Of a DNA stretch of 8,662 nucleotides, positions 1 to 6,752 are shown in pieces. Position 1 is the stretch's first letter. Each line of letters starts with the position of its first letter. Position numbers and translations under genes: made by a program. Below the pieces are notes generated by a model. It made no database searches, was not told the DNA's origin, and saw only the letters and a list, made by a program, of their open reading frames with translations. The DNA is from Gemmatimonas sp. UBA2094. GTDB taxonomy: Bacteria; Gemmatimonadota; Gemmatimonadetes; Gemmatimonadales; Gemmatimonadaceae. Where the stretch lies: contig DCZC01000158.1 of assembly GCA_002331565.1 (NCBI GenBank), forward strand, positions 30,195 to 38,856, given 5' to 3'.

Positions 1-491
1 ACCCCCAGCAGCGAGCGCTGCACCTCGGGGATGCGCCGGCGCACGTACAGGCGCACGTCCACGCCCACTTGATCGTTGCGGGAGCGCCCGGTGTGCAACC
101 GGCGCCCCGGCTCACCGATCCGCTCGATGAGCACACGCTCCACGAAGGAATGCACATCCTCGTCACTGCCGGACAGAAACGACGGGTCGGTCCGACCCCG
201 CTCGAGAATGGCCGCGAGTCCGTTACGGATGGCCGCTGCCTCGGTCGCATTCAACACACCGGCCCGCGACAGCGCAGCGGCCCACGCGAGGCTCCCCGTG
301 ACATCATCCTCGAACATCCGTCGGTCGAAGGCGAACGACGAGCCCCACGCGAGCAGCGCTTTGTCTGGCGCCACATCGAACCGGCCGGACCACAACGGTG
401 TCGTAGCAGGCTGGGCGTGTGCGGGAGCCATCGGGCCCGCGAGGGCGATGCAGCATATGGCGACGAGGGCGGAGCGGCGGCGATGGATCAT
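1..491 (-). CDS. argH: Argininosuccinate lyase-family protein with N-terminal signal peptide (3' end outside window)
   Basis: Argininosuccinate lyase cleaves argininosuccinate to arginine and fumarate, normally in the cytosol. The 163 visible residues carry family hallmarks: LWSGRF (33-38), D-V-T-G-S (63-67), EDVHSFVE (111-118) and LHTGRSRNDQV (132-142), the last being the substrate-binding R-x-N loop. The catalytic His and the mobile Ser loop lie beyond the left edge, so activity cannot be judged. Unusually, residues 1-26 read as a Sec signal peptide: RRR at 4-6, a hydrophobic core at about 8-19, then APAHA before Q27. The family's N-terminus begins directly after it. The ATG at 489-491 was chosen because it gives this signal; Met21 (429-431) would give an ordinary cytosolic ArgH. 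Neither start has a clear Shine-Dalgarno sequence. The gene begins 21 nt after the subunit-3 stop codon, so it is probably the tail of that operon. The family call is strong; export and substrate are inference. Confidence 0.86.
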   Translation of the reverse strand, partial: MIHRRRSALVAICCIALAGPMAPAHAQPATTPLWSGRFDVAPDKALLAWGSSFAFDRRMFEDDVTGSLAWAAALSRAGVLNATEAAAIRNGLAAILERGRTDPSFLSGSDEDVHSFVERVLIERIGEPGRRLHTGRSRNDQVGVDVRLYVRRRIPEVQRSLLG

Positions 492-512
492 CGTATGCTC
501 GTGAAGGGGCAA

Positions 513-1193
513 CTACTCTACCCCGATCTGCTTTCGTACCGCGGCGTTCGGGCCTTCGAACTTCGGCAGCGCGACATTGCCGATGTAGCCGAGGTCTTTC
601 CAGCCCTGCGGAGTGGTGTAGAACGCGGTGGCGGTCTGGTCGCGGATCGTGTCGAAGAACTGCGCGGCGAAGACGTGTGCCGGCGCGGCCCTGGGTAGGT
701 AGCAGATATCGTCGCAAATCTGCGCACGCTGTGCGGTGGTGGCCAGATGAAATCGCTTGCCGAACCGCGTCTGGCTTTCGCGATCGATCCATACGAGGCC
801 ACCGCGCACGCGCACCAGCGACGTGTCGCCACCCGGCCGGCTCGCCCACTCGTTGATGTAGTGATGCGCGCCCACCGTACTCGCCGCGGGGCTCTTGTCA
901 TCGGCCGGGATGATCATGTCGCACAACGCCGCCAGCGTGACCAGCTCGCGCTGCGACAGCTTCATGGGCCAGTCGGGCCTTGCCACCTGCAGCACGGGAT
1001 CGCTGGGCGTCCCGCGTGGCCCTTTGCGCTTCACCGGTCGTTGCTGGTCGTCGAGCACCGGCAACATGTCGCGCGGCACCGCAGCAGCGGCCGGCGTAGC
1101 ATCGGCAGTGGGGGGCAGCATCGGCACGACCGCGGCTGCCGCCATCACCTTGAGCGCGTCTCGGCGGGAGGTGGACTTGGTTTCGTCGTTCAT
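513..1193 (-). CDS. Gluconate 2-dehydrogenase subunit 3 family protein, Tat-exported small subunit
   Basis: This is the small (gamma) subunit of a membrane-associated flavoprotein dehydrogenase. In known FAD-glucose, fructose and gluconate dehydrogenases this subunit carries the Tat signal and takes the folded catalytic subunit across the membrane. The 226-residue product starts with a twin-arginine signal: T-S-R-R-D-A-L-K at 8-15, then an Ala/Val-rich hydrophobic stretch to about residue 26. An Ala/Pro-rich linker follows, then the family core with LCDMIIPADD (90-99) and, near the C-terminus, a G-W-K-D-L-G-Y-I-G-N motif typical of the family. The start ATG (1191-1193) shares one base with the TGA of the GMC gene (TGATG), which indicates translational coupling. 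An AAGGGG-type ribosome-binding site lies 8 nt upstream. The family call is firm; the substrate of the complex is unknown. Confidence 0.9.
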   Translation of the reverse strand: MNDETKSTSRRDALKVMAAAAVVPMLPPTADATPAAAAVPRDMLPVLDDQQRPVKRKGPRGTPSDPVLQVARPDWPMKLSQRELVTLAALCDMIIPADDKSPAASTVGAHHYINEWASRPGGDTSLVRVRGGLVWIDRESQTRFGKRFHLATTAQRAQICDDICYLPRAAPAHVFAAQFFDTIRDQTATAFYTTPQGWKDLGYIGNVALPKFEGPNAAVRKQIGVE

Positions 1194-2980
1194 CAGATCG
1201 TCCCCTTCTTCATTTCGTCGACGATGTAGTCGCAGCTCCGCCACGCCAGCGCGAGGATGGACAACGTGGGGTTCTTGTCGGCGTTGGACACGAACGAGGC
1301 GCCGTCGGTGACGAACAGGTTTTTCACTTCCCACGCCTGCCCGAACTCGTTGAGTACCGACTTTTTCGGGTCGCTGCCCATGCGTACGGTGCCGACTTCG
1401 TGGATGATGGATCCGCCGGTCGCGATGGCCTTGCTGCCATCCGTCTGGAGGGTGCCCTGCACCTTGCCGCCCATCTGTTCCACGATCTCGGCAAACGTCT
1501 TGACCATGTGCGCCGCCTGGTTGGTCTCGTGCTCCGACCACTTCCAGTGGAAGCGAAGCACGGGAATTCCCCACTGATCCACCTGCACCGGATCGAGCTC
1601 GCAGTAGGAATCCTCGTTGGGGATCATCTCGCCGCGGCCGTCGAAGTACATGAACGAGCCGTAGTAGCGGCGCGCCTCCTCCTTGAACTTTCGGCCGTAG
1701 GCGCCACGGGTAAACGACTCGAGGCCGCCGAAGATGCCGGGGCCCGGCATACCACGCCCGCCGCCGAACTCGATATGATAGCCGCGCGCGAAGTTCATCT
1801 TGCCCGCTTTCTGCTCACCGTATAGCCACCAAGGCATATACAGGTGAATGCCGGCGGTACCGTCTTCGTTGATGGGCGGCAGACCTTCGAGGCGTGGGAT
1901 CTGCGCCGAGATACCGGCGCCCACCGTGTCCATGAGGTACTTGCCCACCACACCGCTGCCGTTGGCGATGCCGTTGGGGAACAGCGTGCTCTTGGAGTTG
2001 AGCATGATGCGCGACGTTTCACACGCGCTCGCCGCGAGCACCACCACTTTGGCGGTCACGTGGTGATCCTCGCGCGTGAGCTTGTCGATGTAGTGCACGC
2101 CGTTAGCACGTCCCTGCTTGTCCACCGTGACTTCGCGTACCATCGCATCGGTGACAAGCGTGACGTTGCCGGTGGCCATGGCCGGCGGAATGAGGACGGT
2201 GGTGCTCTGGAAGTTGGCCTTGATGCTGCAGCCACGTCCGCAGTCGGTGGCGTAGAAGCACGCCATGCGCTGGTCCATACTCTGCTTGAGCACGCGCTGG
2301 GCGAGCTTGTTGCCCGGGTGCAGCTTGGCCGGCAGCCGCGATGAATCCTGTCGCTGTGTCAGTACCGCGCGATGAGCAGGGATGCACGGGATTTTGAGAC
2401 GATCACTCGCCTGCTTGGCGAGCAGTTCGTACGTGCGCGCCGCCGGCGGCGGCTGCAACACACCGGGTGACGACCGGGGCGTATTCTCGAGGTCGTCGTC
2501 GCCGCCGTACACGCCGATGAGCATCTCGGTCTTGTCGTAGTACGGCGCGAGTGTCTCGTACGTCATGGGCCAGTCTTCACCCAGGCCGTCACGGCTCTTC
2601 GGCTTGAAGTCGTACGGCCCCATGCGCAGCGAGATGCGCCCCCAATGATTGGTGCGGCCGCCCAACATGCGCGCGCGCCACCAGCTGAACTGCGAGCCCG
2701 GCGCCGTGGTGAATGGCTCACCGGGCACCCGCCAGCCGCCGTCTACGGTGGCGTCGTAGAACCCGAACGGCTTGTCTGCACCGCCCGCAGCGCGCAGCGG
2801 CGCGTCCTTGGGCGTCTGAAACATGGGGGTCTCGGTGACCGGGTCGTAATCACGCCCGGCCTCCAGCAACAGCACCTTGAGACCGTTCACCGACAGCTGG
2901 TAGGCGGCCATACCGCCACCGGCACCCGAGCCCACCACGATCACGTCATACTGCGGCGCCACTTTCGAACGAAGGGTCAC
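1193..2980 (-). CDS. GMC-family FAD-dependent dehydrogenase, catalytic subunit with Fe-S motif
   Basis: This is a glucose-methanol-choline flavoprotein of the sugar/gluconate dehydrogenase type, 595 residues, the usual length. It oxidises an alcohol group of a sugar or related substrate with FAD. Visible features in order: Rossmann FAD motif GSGAGG (17-22), the ribose-binding Glu in LLLEAGRD (E40), the NHWGR segment (111-115), three cysteines spaced C-x5-C-x3-C (241, 247, 251), catalytic His527 in HEVGTVRMG, and Asn570 in KNPTLS. The cysteine spacing is that of the 3Fe-4S site in Burkholderia FAD-glucose dehydrogenase, so electrons probably pass from FAD through a cluster to an outside acceptor. 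No signal peptide is present. Export should depend on the Tat-bearing subunit 3 encoded directly downstream. The GTG start at 2978-2980 is set by a GAGGAA site 6 nt upstream. No cytochrome subunit is visible nearby. Glucoside-3-dehydrogenase, glucose dehydrogenase and gluconate dehydrogenase remain possible activities. Confidence 0.93.
   Translation of the reverse strand: MTLRSKVAPQYDVIVVGSGAGGGMAAYQLSVNGLKVLLLEAGRDYDPVTETPMFQTPKDAPLRAAGGADKPFGFYDATVDGGWRVPGEPFTTAPGSQFSWWRARMLGGRTNHWGRISLRMGPYDFKPKSRDGLGEDWPMTYETLAPYYDKTEMLIGVYGGDDDLENTPRSSPGVLQPPPAARTYELLAKQASDRLKIPCIPAHRAVLTQRQDSSRLPAKLHPGNKLAQRVLKQSMDQRMACFYATDCGRGCSIKANFQSTTVLIPPAMATGNVTLVTDAMVREVTVDKQGRANGVHYIDKLTREDHHVTAKVVVLAASACETSRIMLNSKSTLFPNGIANGSGVVGKYLMDTVGAGISAQIPRLEGLPPINEDGTAGIHLYMPWWLYGEQKAGKMNFARGYHIEFGGGRGMPGPGIFGGLESFTRGAYGRKFKEEARRYYGSFMYFDGRGEMIPNEDSYCELDPVQVDQWGIPVLRFHWKWSEHETNQAAHMVKTFAEIVEQMGGKVQGTLQTDGSKAIATGGSIIHEVGTVRMGSDPKKSVLNEFGQAWEVKNLFVTDGASFVSNADKNPTLSILALAWRSCDYIVDEMKKGTI
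1202..1208 (-). promoter_or_regulatory. Ribosome-binding site for the subunit-3 gene
   Basis: The minus strand reads GAAGGGG here, inside the last codons of the GMC gene and 8 nt before the ATG at 1193. It supports this start over any upstream in-frame one and fits coupled translation across the TGATG junction. Confidence 0.6.
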
Positions 2981-2986
2981 GCGAGA

Positions 2987-2992
2987 TTCCTC
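2987..2992 (-). promoter_or_regulatory. Ribosome-binding site deciding the GTG start of the GMC gene
   Basis: The minus strand reads GAGGAA here, followed by 6 nt and then GTG at 2980. This is the clearest Shine-Dalgarno sequence in the minus-strand cluster, and it lies in the 34-nt gap after the TIM-barrel gene. Confidence 0.7.
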
Positions 2993-3014
2993 GAGAGGGA
3001 CGATCGGACGTCGG

Positions 3015-3875
3015 TCAGAGCTTCTTCAACGCGGCCGCGCTGGCCGTGATGGACGCGATGGGATCGGCGGGGGTGTCGTGTTCGATGAACCAGTGCTGCA
3101 ACCCCTGCTTGCGACCGGTGGCAAGGAGGGTCTTGAAGTCGATGGTACCCGCGCCGACGTCCATCATCTTGCGTTCGGGTGCAGGGCCGGCGTCCTTCAC
3201 GTGCACCGCCACGATGCGGTTGGGCCAGCGCTTCATGAGGGCGAGCGGATCCTGACCGCCCTTCACCGTCCAGTAGATGTCCATCTCGAGTTTCACCGCG
3301 ATCGCATCGGTGTTCGTGGTGAGGATCTCGTAGCCGGTCGTGCCTTCCACCGGCGCGAACTCGTAGTCGTGGTTGTGATAGGCGAACTGCAGCCCGGCGG
3401 CCCTGGCCTTCGCGGCGCCCTTGTCGAGGCGGTCGGCGAGCTTCATCCAGTTGGCCTTGCTGCCGCGGTATTCGTTGCCCACAGAGGGTACCACGACGAG
3501 CGTGTGCCCCATGCCGTGTGCGCGATCGAAGATCGGACCCCACTCCTCGTCGGTCTTGGGCAGCCCTTCGTGGGTCGACGGCGCCGTGAGGTTGAACTTC
3601 CTGAGGAGCGTGCTCCACCAGGCCACGTCCTTGCCGAACATATCGAAGAACTCGAGCTCCGTAATGCCGGTCTTCGCAATGGCGGCGATGGTACCCTCGA
3701 TGTCCTTGGCGAGCGCGCGGCGCACCGTGTACTGCTGCAGGCCCATGCGGTCGATGCGCGGCAGCGACGGCGTCGCGTCGGCGTAGGCGATATGCGGCAA
3801 CAGGCTCCCGCCGGCAACGCCGGCAGCGAGGAGCCGCAGGACGTCGCGGCGCGTCAACCTGGTAGTGTCACTCAT
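3015..3875 (-). CDS. Tat-exported sugar phosphate isomerase/epimerase-like TIM-barrel protein
   Basis: This is a xylose-isomerase-like TIM-barrel enzyme (AP-endonuclease-2 superfamily), 286 residues. Members use a divalent metal to isomerise, epimerise or eliminate across keto-sugars. The N-terminus has a Tat signal, L-T-R-R-D-V-L-R (7-14) followed by an Ala/Gly/Leu-rich core and A-Y-A-D-A at about 30-34. The mature protein is therefore periplasmic, and a phosphorylated substrate is unlikely. Likely metal or catalytic residues: E75 in ELEFF, the HNHDYEF segment (167-173), E197/D199 in LEMDIYW, H225 in VHVKD and E265 in FIEHD. The ATG at 3873-3875 lies inside the end of the GNAT gene (ATGAGTGA, 8-nt overlap). 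The GMC dehydrogenase gene follows after 34 nt. In other bacteria this family accompanies GMC dehydrogenases in 3-keto-glycoside breakdown, which suggests it acts on that product. The exact reaction is inference. Confidence 0.85.
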   Translation of the reverse strand: MSDTTRLTRRDVLRLLAAGVAGGSLLPHIAYADATPSLPRIDRMGLQQYTVRRALAKDIEGTIAAIAKTGITELEFFDMFGKDVAWWSTLLRKFNLTAPSTHEGLPKTDEEWGPIFDRAHGMGHTLVVVPSVGNEYRGSKANWMKLADRLDKGAAKARAAGLQFAYHNHDYEFAPVEGTTGYEILTTNTDAIAVKLEMDIYWTVKGGQDPLALMKRWPNRIVAVHVKDAGPAPERKMMDVGAGTIDFKTLLATGRKQGLQHWFIEHDTPADPIASITASAAALKKL

Positions 3876-4380
3876 GTCCTGTCTGTCCCGAAGCAAGGTG
3901 CGTCAGGGCATCGCCCGTGACGCGGTAGACGGTCCACTCATCCTGTGCGCGCGCGCCCAGCTTTTCGTAAAATCCGATCGCGTCGACGTTCCAATCGAGC
4001 ACCGACCACTCCAGTCGTCCGCAACCGCGTTGCACGGCGACGTGCGCCAGATGCATCAGCAACGCCTTGCCGATGCCGTGGCCACGCTGCTCAGGGCGCA
4101 CGAACAGATCTTCCAGATAGATCCCCGGCCGCGCGAGGAACGTGGAGAAGTTGTGGAAGAACAGGGCGAACCCGGCCACCTGCCCATCCCACTCGGCCAA
4201 CACCACCTCGGCATGGGGGCGCGCGCCGAACAGCGCGTCGTGCAACAACGCGTCGGTCGCGTGACACTCGTGGCGGAGCTTTTCGTACTCGGCGAGCCCC
4301 TCGATGAGCCCGCGGATGACGGGGACGTCGGCGGGGGTGGCGGGGCGAAGCCGGAGACGGGCGGACGGATCGGTAGCCAT
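3868..4380 (-). CDS. GNAT acetyltransferase, spermidine/spermine N-acetyltransferase-like
   Basis: This is a GNAT-fold N-acetyltransferase, 170 residues. It resembles the SSAT/thialysine acetyltransferase branch, which transfers acetyl from acetyl-CoA to small amines. N-terminal LRLRPATPADV (9-19) forms the first strand. I-Y-L-E-D-L-F-V (87-94) carries the acidic E90-D91 pair typical of SSAT. The acetyl-CoA loop is R-P-E-Q-R-G-H-G-I-G (95-104). W130-N131 and F137-Y138-E139-K140 match the SSAT region that contains the catalytic Tyr, here Y138. The ATG at 4378-4380 was chosen because the next upstream ATG would run into the FAD oxidoreductase gene and the family N-terminus aligns here. There is no clear ribosome-binding site; a short hairpin abuts the start instead. 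There is no export signal, so it is cytosolic, unlike the TIM-barrel protein it overlaps. Acetylation of a polyamine, lysine analogue or other amine is possible; substrate unknown. Confidence 0.85.
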   Translation of the reverse strand: MATDPSARLRLRPATPADVPVIRGLIEGLAEYEKLRHECHATDALLHDALFGARPHAEVVLAEWDGQVAGFALFFHNFSTFLARPGIYLEDLFVRPEQRGHGIGKALLMHLAHVAVQRGCGRLEWSVLDWNVDAIGFYEKLGARAQDEWTVYRVTGDALTHLASGQTGHE

Positions 4381-4399
4381 CGGCGCAAATGTAACGCCG
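4381..4399 (-). other. Short hairpin abutting the GNAT start codon
   Basis: CGGCG (4381-4385) and CGCCG (4395-4399) are inverted repeats around a 9-nt loop, ending at the base before the ATG. No Shine-Dalgarno sequence is visible in its place. It may affect initiation, or may be chance in GC-rich DNA. The rest of the 79-nt gap to the upstream gene shows only a small CAGGA/TCCTG dyad. Confidence 0.35.
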
Positions 4400-4459
4400 T
4401 GCACGCCTGTGGGCCCCGATACGCAGGAGATCCTGTCCGTTCCGTGCGATGTCCCCGAC

Positions 4460-5599
4460 TCAGAAAGTGCCGGTCCTTTGCAACAGCCGCACCCCGCGCT
4501 CATCGCCATCGATCGCGGCCTCCACCACCGCCCGCGCGGCGAGCGCCCCGATCACATTACCGGTGCCCGAATAGCCGCCCAGCGCCCAAACCCCTTCACG
4601 CGCCTCGGCGATGACCGGCAGCCCGGTCGGCGTGTATCCCACGGGCGCGCCCCAGCGATGCGTGATGGGCGCCTGCACCTTCAACGATTCGCGCAGAAAA
4701 CGCTCGAGATGCGCCTGCACCACGGCGGACGGCGTGCCGTCGGTGGTCCACTCCCCTTCGCCGCCCTTGTCACGGAATCCGCCCAGCGCGATGCGCCCAT
4801 CGGGCAACTGCTGCCAGTACTCGTAGCCATCGCGGTAGTACATGGGACATGGCACGGTGATCTCGTTCGTGGGCGCCGTGGCCAGCATCTGCAGCCGCGC
4901 GCTGCGCACCTGCCCCGAGAGCTCGGGCAGCAGCTGTTCGAGACGACCATCCACGGCAACGAATACGCGCCCAGCATGCACCACGCCGTGCGGTGTGTGC
5001 ACACTCGTACCGCGGATCTCCGTGACCGGCGCGCGCGCGAACAGCGTGGCGCCCTCGTGGCGCGCCGACGTGGCCAGCATTCGGCAGCGCGCGAGCGGAT
5101 TGAACGCACCATCGGTCGGAAGAAAGAGGCCCTGCCCGTCCGGCCCATCGTACCACTCGCACGGCCAGCCGTCGGCGCGCAGTGCGTCGTACTGCACACG
5201 GCAGTCCTCGAGCTCCGCCGCCGCAGCGGCGATGCGCTTGCTGCCCACGAAGCGCACGGTGCCCGGTGCCTCCACCGCCATGCGCTGCATCTCGCCGATG
5301 GTGGCGCCGTAGATGGCCTTTGCACGGTCGTGCCCGTGCCGCCGGACGGCGTCGTGGTAGAAGTCGTAGGTACCGGCGAGCAGGAAGCCGCCGTTCCGTC
5401 CCGCCGCCCCGGCACCCACGTCGTGCGCATCGAGACCGATGACCCGCTCATCGCGCTGCAGCAGTTCGTGGACGAGCGTGAGTCCCGAGCCGCCGAGGCC
5501 GATCACGCACGCGTCGGCGCTCAGGTTTCCGTTCAGCGAAGGCAATGACGTCCACGGCCGGTCGTCCCACACCGGCACGTTGGCCGGGCCTGACGTCAC
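4460..5599 (-). CDS. FAD-dependent oxidoreductase, DAO family (OrdL/PuuB-like)
   Basis: This is a D-amino-acid-oxidase-family flavoenzyme (COG0665 type), about 379 residues, the usual length. Members oxidise amines or amino acids, including glycine, sarcosine, D-amino acids and gamma-glutamylputrescine. After a short W-rich lead (V-W-D-D-R-P-W, 10-16, common in the PuuB branch), the FAD motif GLGGSG is at 34-39 with D57 as the ribose-binding acid. A-A-G-R-N-G-G-F (65-72) is the RNGG signature of this branch. The C-terminal G-Y-S-G-T-G-N-V-I-G (342-351) closes the flavin site. No signal peptide is seen. The GTG start at 5597-5599 forms a GTGA overlap of 4 nt with the S41 stop, which favours coupled translation; a second GTG a few codons downstream is possible. 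The neighbouring SSAT-like acetyltransferase suggests amine metabolism. The family is certain; the substrate is not. Confidence 0.88.
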   Translation of the reverse strand: MTSGPANVPVWDDRPWTSLPSLNGNLSADACVIGLGGSGLTLVHELLQRDERVIGLDAHDVGAGAAGRNGGFLLAGTYDFYHDAVRRHGHDRAKAIYGATIGEMQRMAVEAPGTVRFVGSKRIAAAAAELEDCRVQYDALRADGWPCEWYDGPDGQGLFLPTDGAFNPLARCRMLATSARHEGATLFARAPVTEIRGTSVHTPHGVVHAGRVFVAVDGRLEQLLPELSGQVRSARLQMLATAPTNEITVPCPMYYRDGYEYWQQLPDGRIALGGFRDKGGEGEWTTDGTPSAVVQAHLERFLRESLKVQAPITHRWGAPVGYTPTGLPVIAEAREGVWALGGYSGTGNVIGALAARAVVEAAIDGDERGVRLLQRTGTF

Positions 5600-6741
5600 G
5601 GGTACACTTTCCCGGTGGGTTCGTGCGAGACGGCGGGTGCCATGCGATACACACCCGTACGCTCGCCAAGCAGCCCCACGGCCGCATCGATGAGCGGGTC
5701 GCGCGCACTGTCGTATTGCGATGGCGTCCAGGCGATGGTGATGTGCGGTGGCACGCCCCGCCATTCGATGGGTTGCCTGTCGGGGCCGTACTCCATCCAT
5801 CGCGGCACGGTGAATTGCCAACCGTTGCCAAGGGCGAACGTGGCCGGATTGCCCGACGCGCCACCGGTGGTGTCGCCGATGACGGTGACCTGCGGCATCG
5901 TGCGCATGGCGGCGACAAACGTTTCGGTGGCGCTGAAACCGCCCCGGCCGCTGATCACCACAACCGGGCGCGTGAACTGCCAGCCGCCACGTGGCGCGAC
6001 GGTGCGCGCGAGCGGCATCTCCACGTCGGGGACATCGGTGTTGATGCGCACGTACGATCCGACGATGGAACGTCGTGTGAAACGTCCCGCGAAGGCGAGC
6101 GCCACCGCGTCGCTCCCCCCCGCGTTGGTGCGCACGTCGATGATGAGCCCCTGCGCGTCACGCGCGCGCTGCAGCATCTCCTCGAGCAGCTCCTCGTTCA
6201 CGGGCTGTTTCCACGTGCCGATGTTCATGTACGCGTACCCGCCCACCGTGCCGTCGCCCACCTGCGGCGCGCGCGCGACGTAGTTGGCGTCGTGCATCGC
6301 CTGCGCCCAACGCCGGCTGTCGAAATTGGCGATCGTCCCGGGCTTGTACGACGGCACCACCTGCCCGCGCGGATCGACCAGCCAGATGTGCAGGTCGCGC
6401 AGCGGGGCGAGCATCGCGAGCAGCACCGCCACGAGTTCGTTCTGCGAGCGCGCCCGTTCGGCGCGGGGGCGATACTTCGCCCGCTGCGCCTGCCAATCCA
6501 CGTGCTTGTAGGCGAACGACGGATACACCGACGCGAATCGCGTCCAGAGCGTATCGAACTGCGCGACGAAGGTCGGCGCCGGTGCGCGGCCCGCGTGCGC
6601 CGACGCGTACGACGCCACGTGCGGAGCAGGCCCCGGGTAGGCGGGAGCCTGCGGGCGCACGCAGGAGGTCGCCAGCGGTGTTGCGGCGAGGCCTGCCGCA
6701 ACCACCGCAGCCAGGGAGTGCCCTGCGCGATGCATATCCAT
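5596..6741 (-). CDS. S41 family (tricorn-core-like) serine peptidase, exported
   Basis: This is a serine peptidase of the S41 fold, about 381 residues. The N-terminus is hydrophobic (about 9-24) and then reads L-A-T-S-C at 23-27, so it could be a lipoprotein with an imperfect lipobox (Ala at -3) or simply secreted. An N-terminal helical part (about 57-120) includes L-R-D-L-H (114-118), with H118 matching the catalytic His of tricorn-type enzymes. Next come D-V-R-T-N-A-G-G (202-209) and G-F-S-A-T-E (268-273) with S270 as the likely nucleophile. G-D-T-T-G-G-A-S-G-N (289-298) stands where C-terminal processing proteases have their catalytic Lys, so this is not a Ser-Lys CTP. E326 in E-W-R-G-V-P-P may complete the site. 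No PDZ domain is apparent. The start is ATG 6739-6741 or ATG 6733-6735; neither has a strong ribosome-binding site. It is the first gene of the close-packed cluster. Substrate unknown. Confidence 0.86.
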   Translation of the reverse strand: MDMHRAGHSLAAVVAAGLAATPLATSCVRPQAPAYPGPAPHVASYASAHAGRAPAPTFVAQFDTLWTRFASVYPSFAYKHVDWQAQRAKYRPRAERARSQNELVAVLLAMLAPLRDLHIWLVDPRGQVVPSYKPGTIANFDSRRWAQAMHDANYVARAPQVGDGTVGGYAYMNIGTWKQPVNEELLEEMLQRARDAQGLIIDVRTNAGGSDAVALAFAGRFTRRSIVGSYVRINTDVPDVEMPLARTVAPRGGWQFTRPVVVISGRGGFSATETFVAAMRTMPQVTVIGDTTGGASGNPATFALGNGWQFTVPRWMEYGPDRQPIEWRGVPPHITIAWTPSQYDSARDPLIDAAVGLLGERTGVYRMAPAVSHEPTGKVYP

Positions 6742-6752
6742 ACCATGGGGCG

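Larger units (their letters stand above)
1..6741 (-). other. Probable transcription unit of seven colinear genes
   Basis: Seven minus-strand genes follow each other with spacings of -4, 79, -8, 34, -1 and 21 nt. Four have export signals (S41, TIM-barrel, subunit 3, ArgH-like), and one more (GMC) is expected to be co-exported. The 79-nt gap at 4381-4459 is the likeliest internal break, so S41 plus FAD oxidoreductase could be one unit and the five downstream genes another. No confident promoter is visible upstream of 6741. Confidence 0.5.

Noticed and set aside
513..1574. Extended 353-residue version of the subunit-3 protein starting at 1574
   Set aside because: It would overlap the GMC coding region by 382 nt. 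The Tat signal begins at the ATG at 1193, which has its own ribosome-binding site.
3876..3896. TTG start 7 codons upstream for the TIM-barrel protein
   Set aside because: The ATG at 3875 gives a standard Tat signal length and forms the ATGAGTGA overlap; the TTG has no ribosome-binding site.
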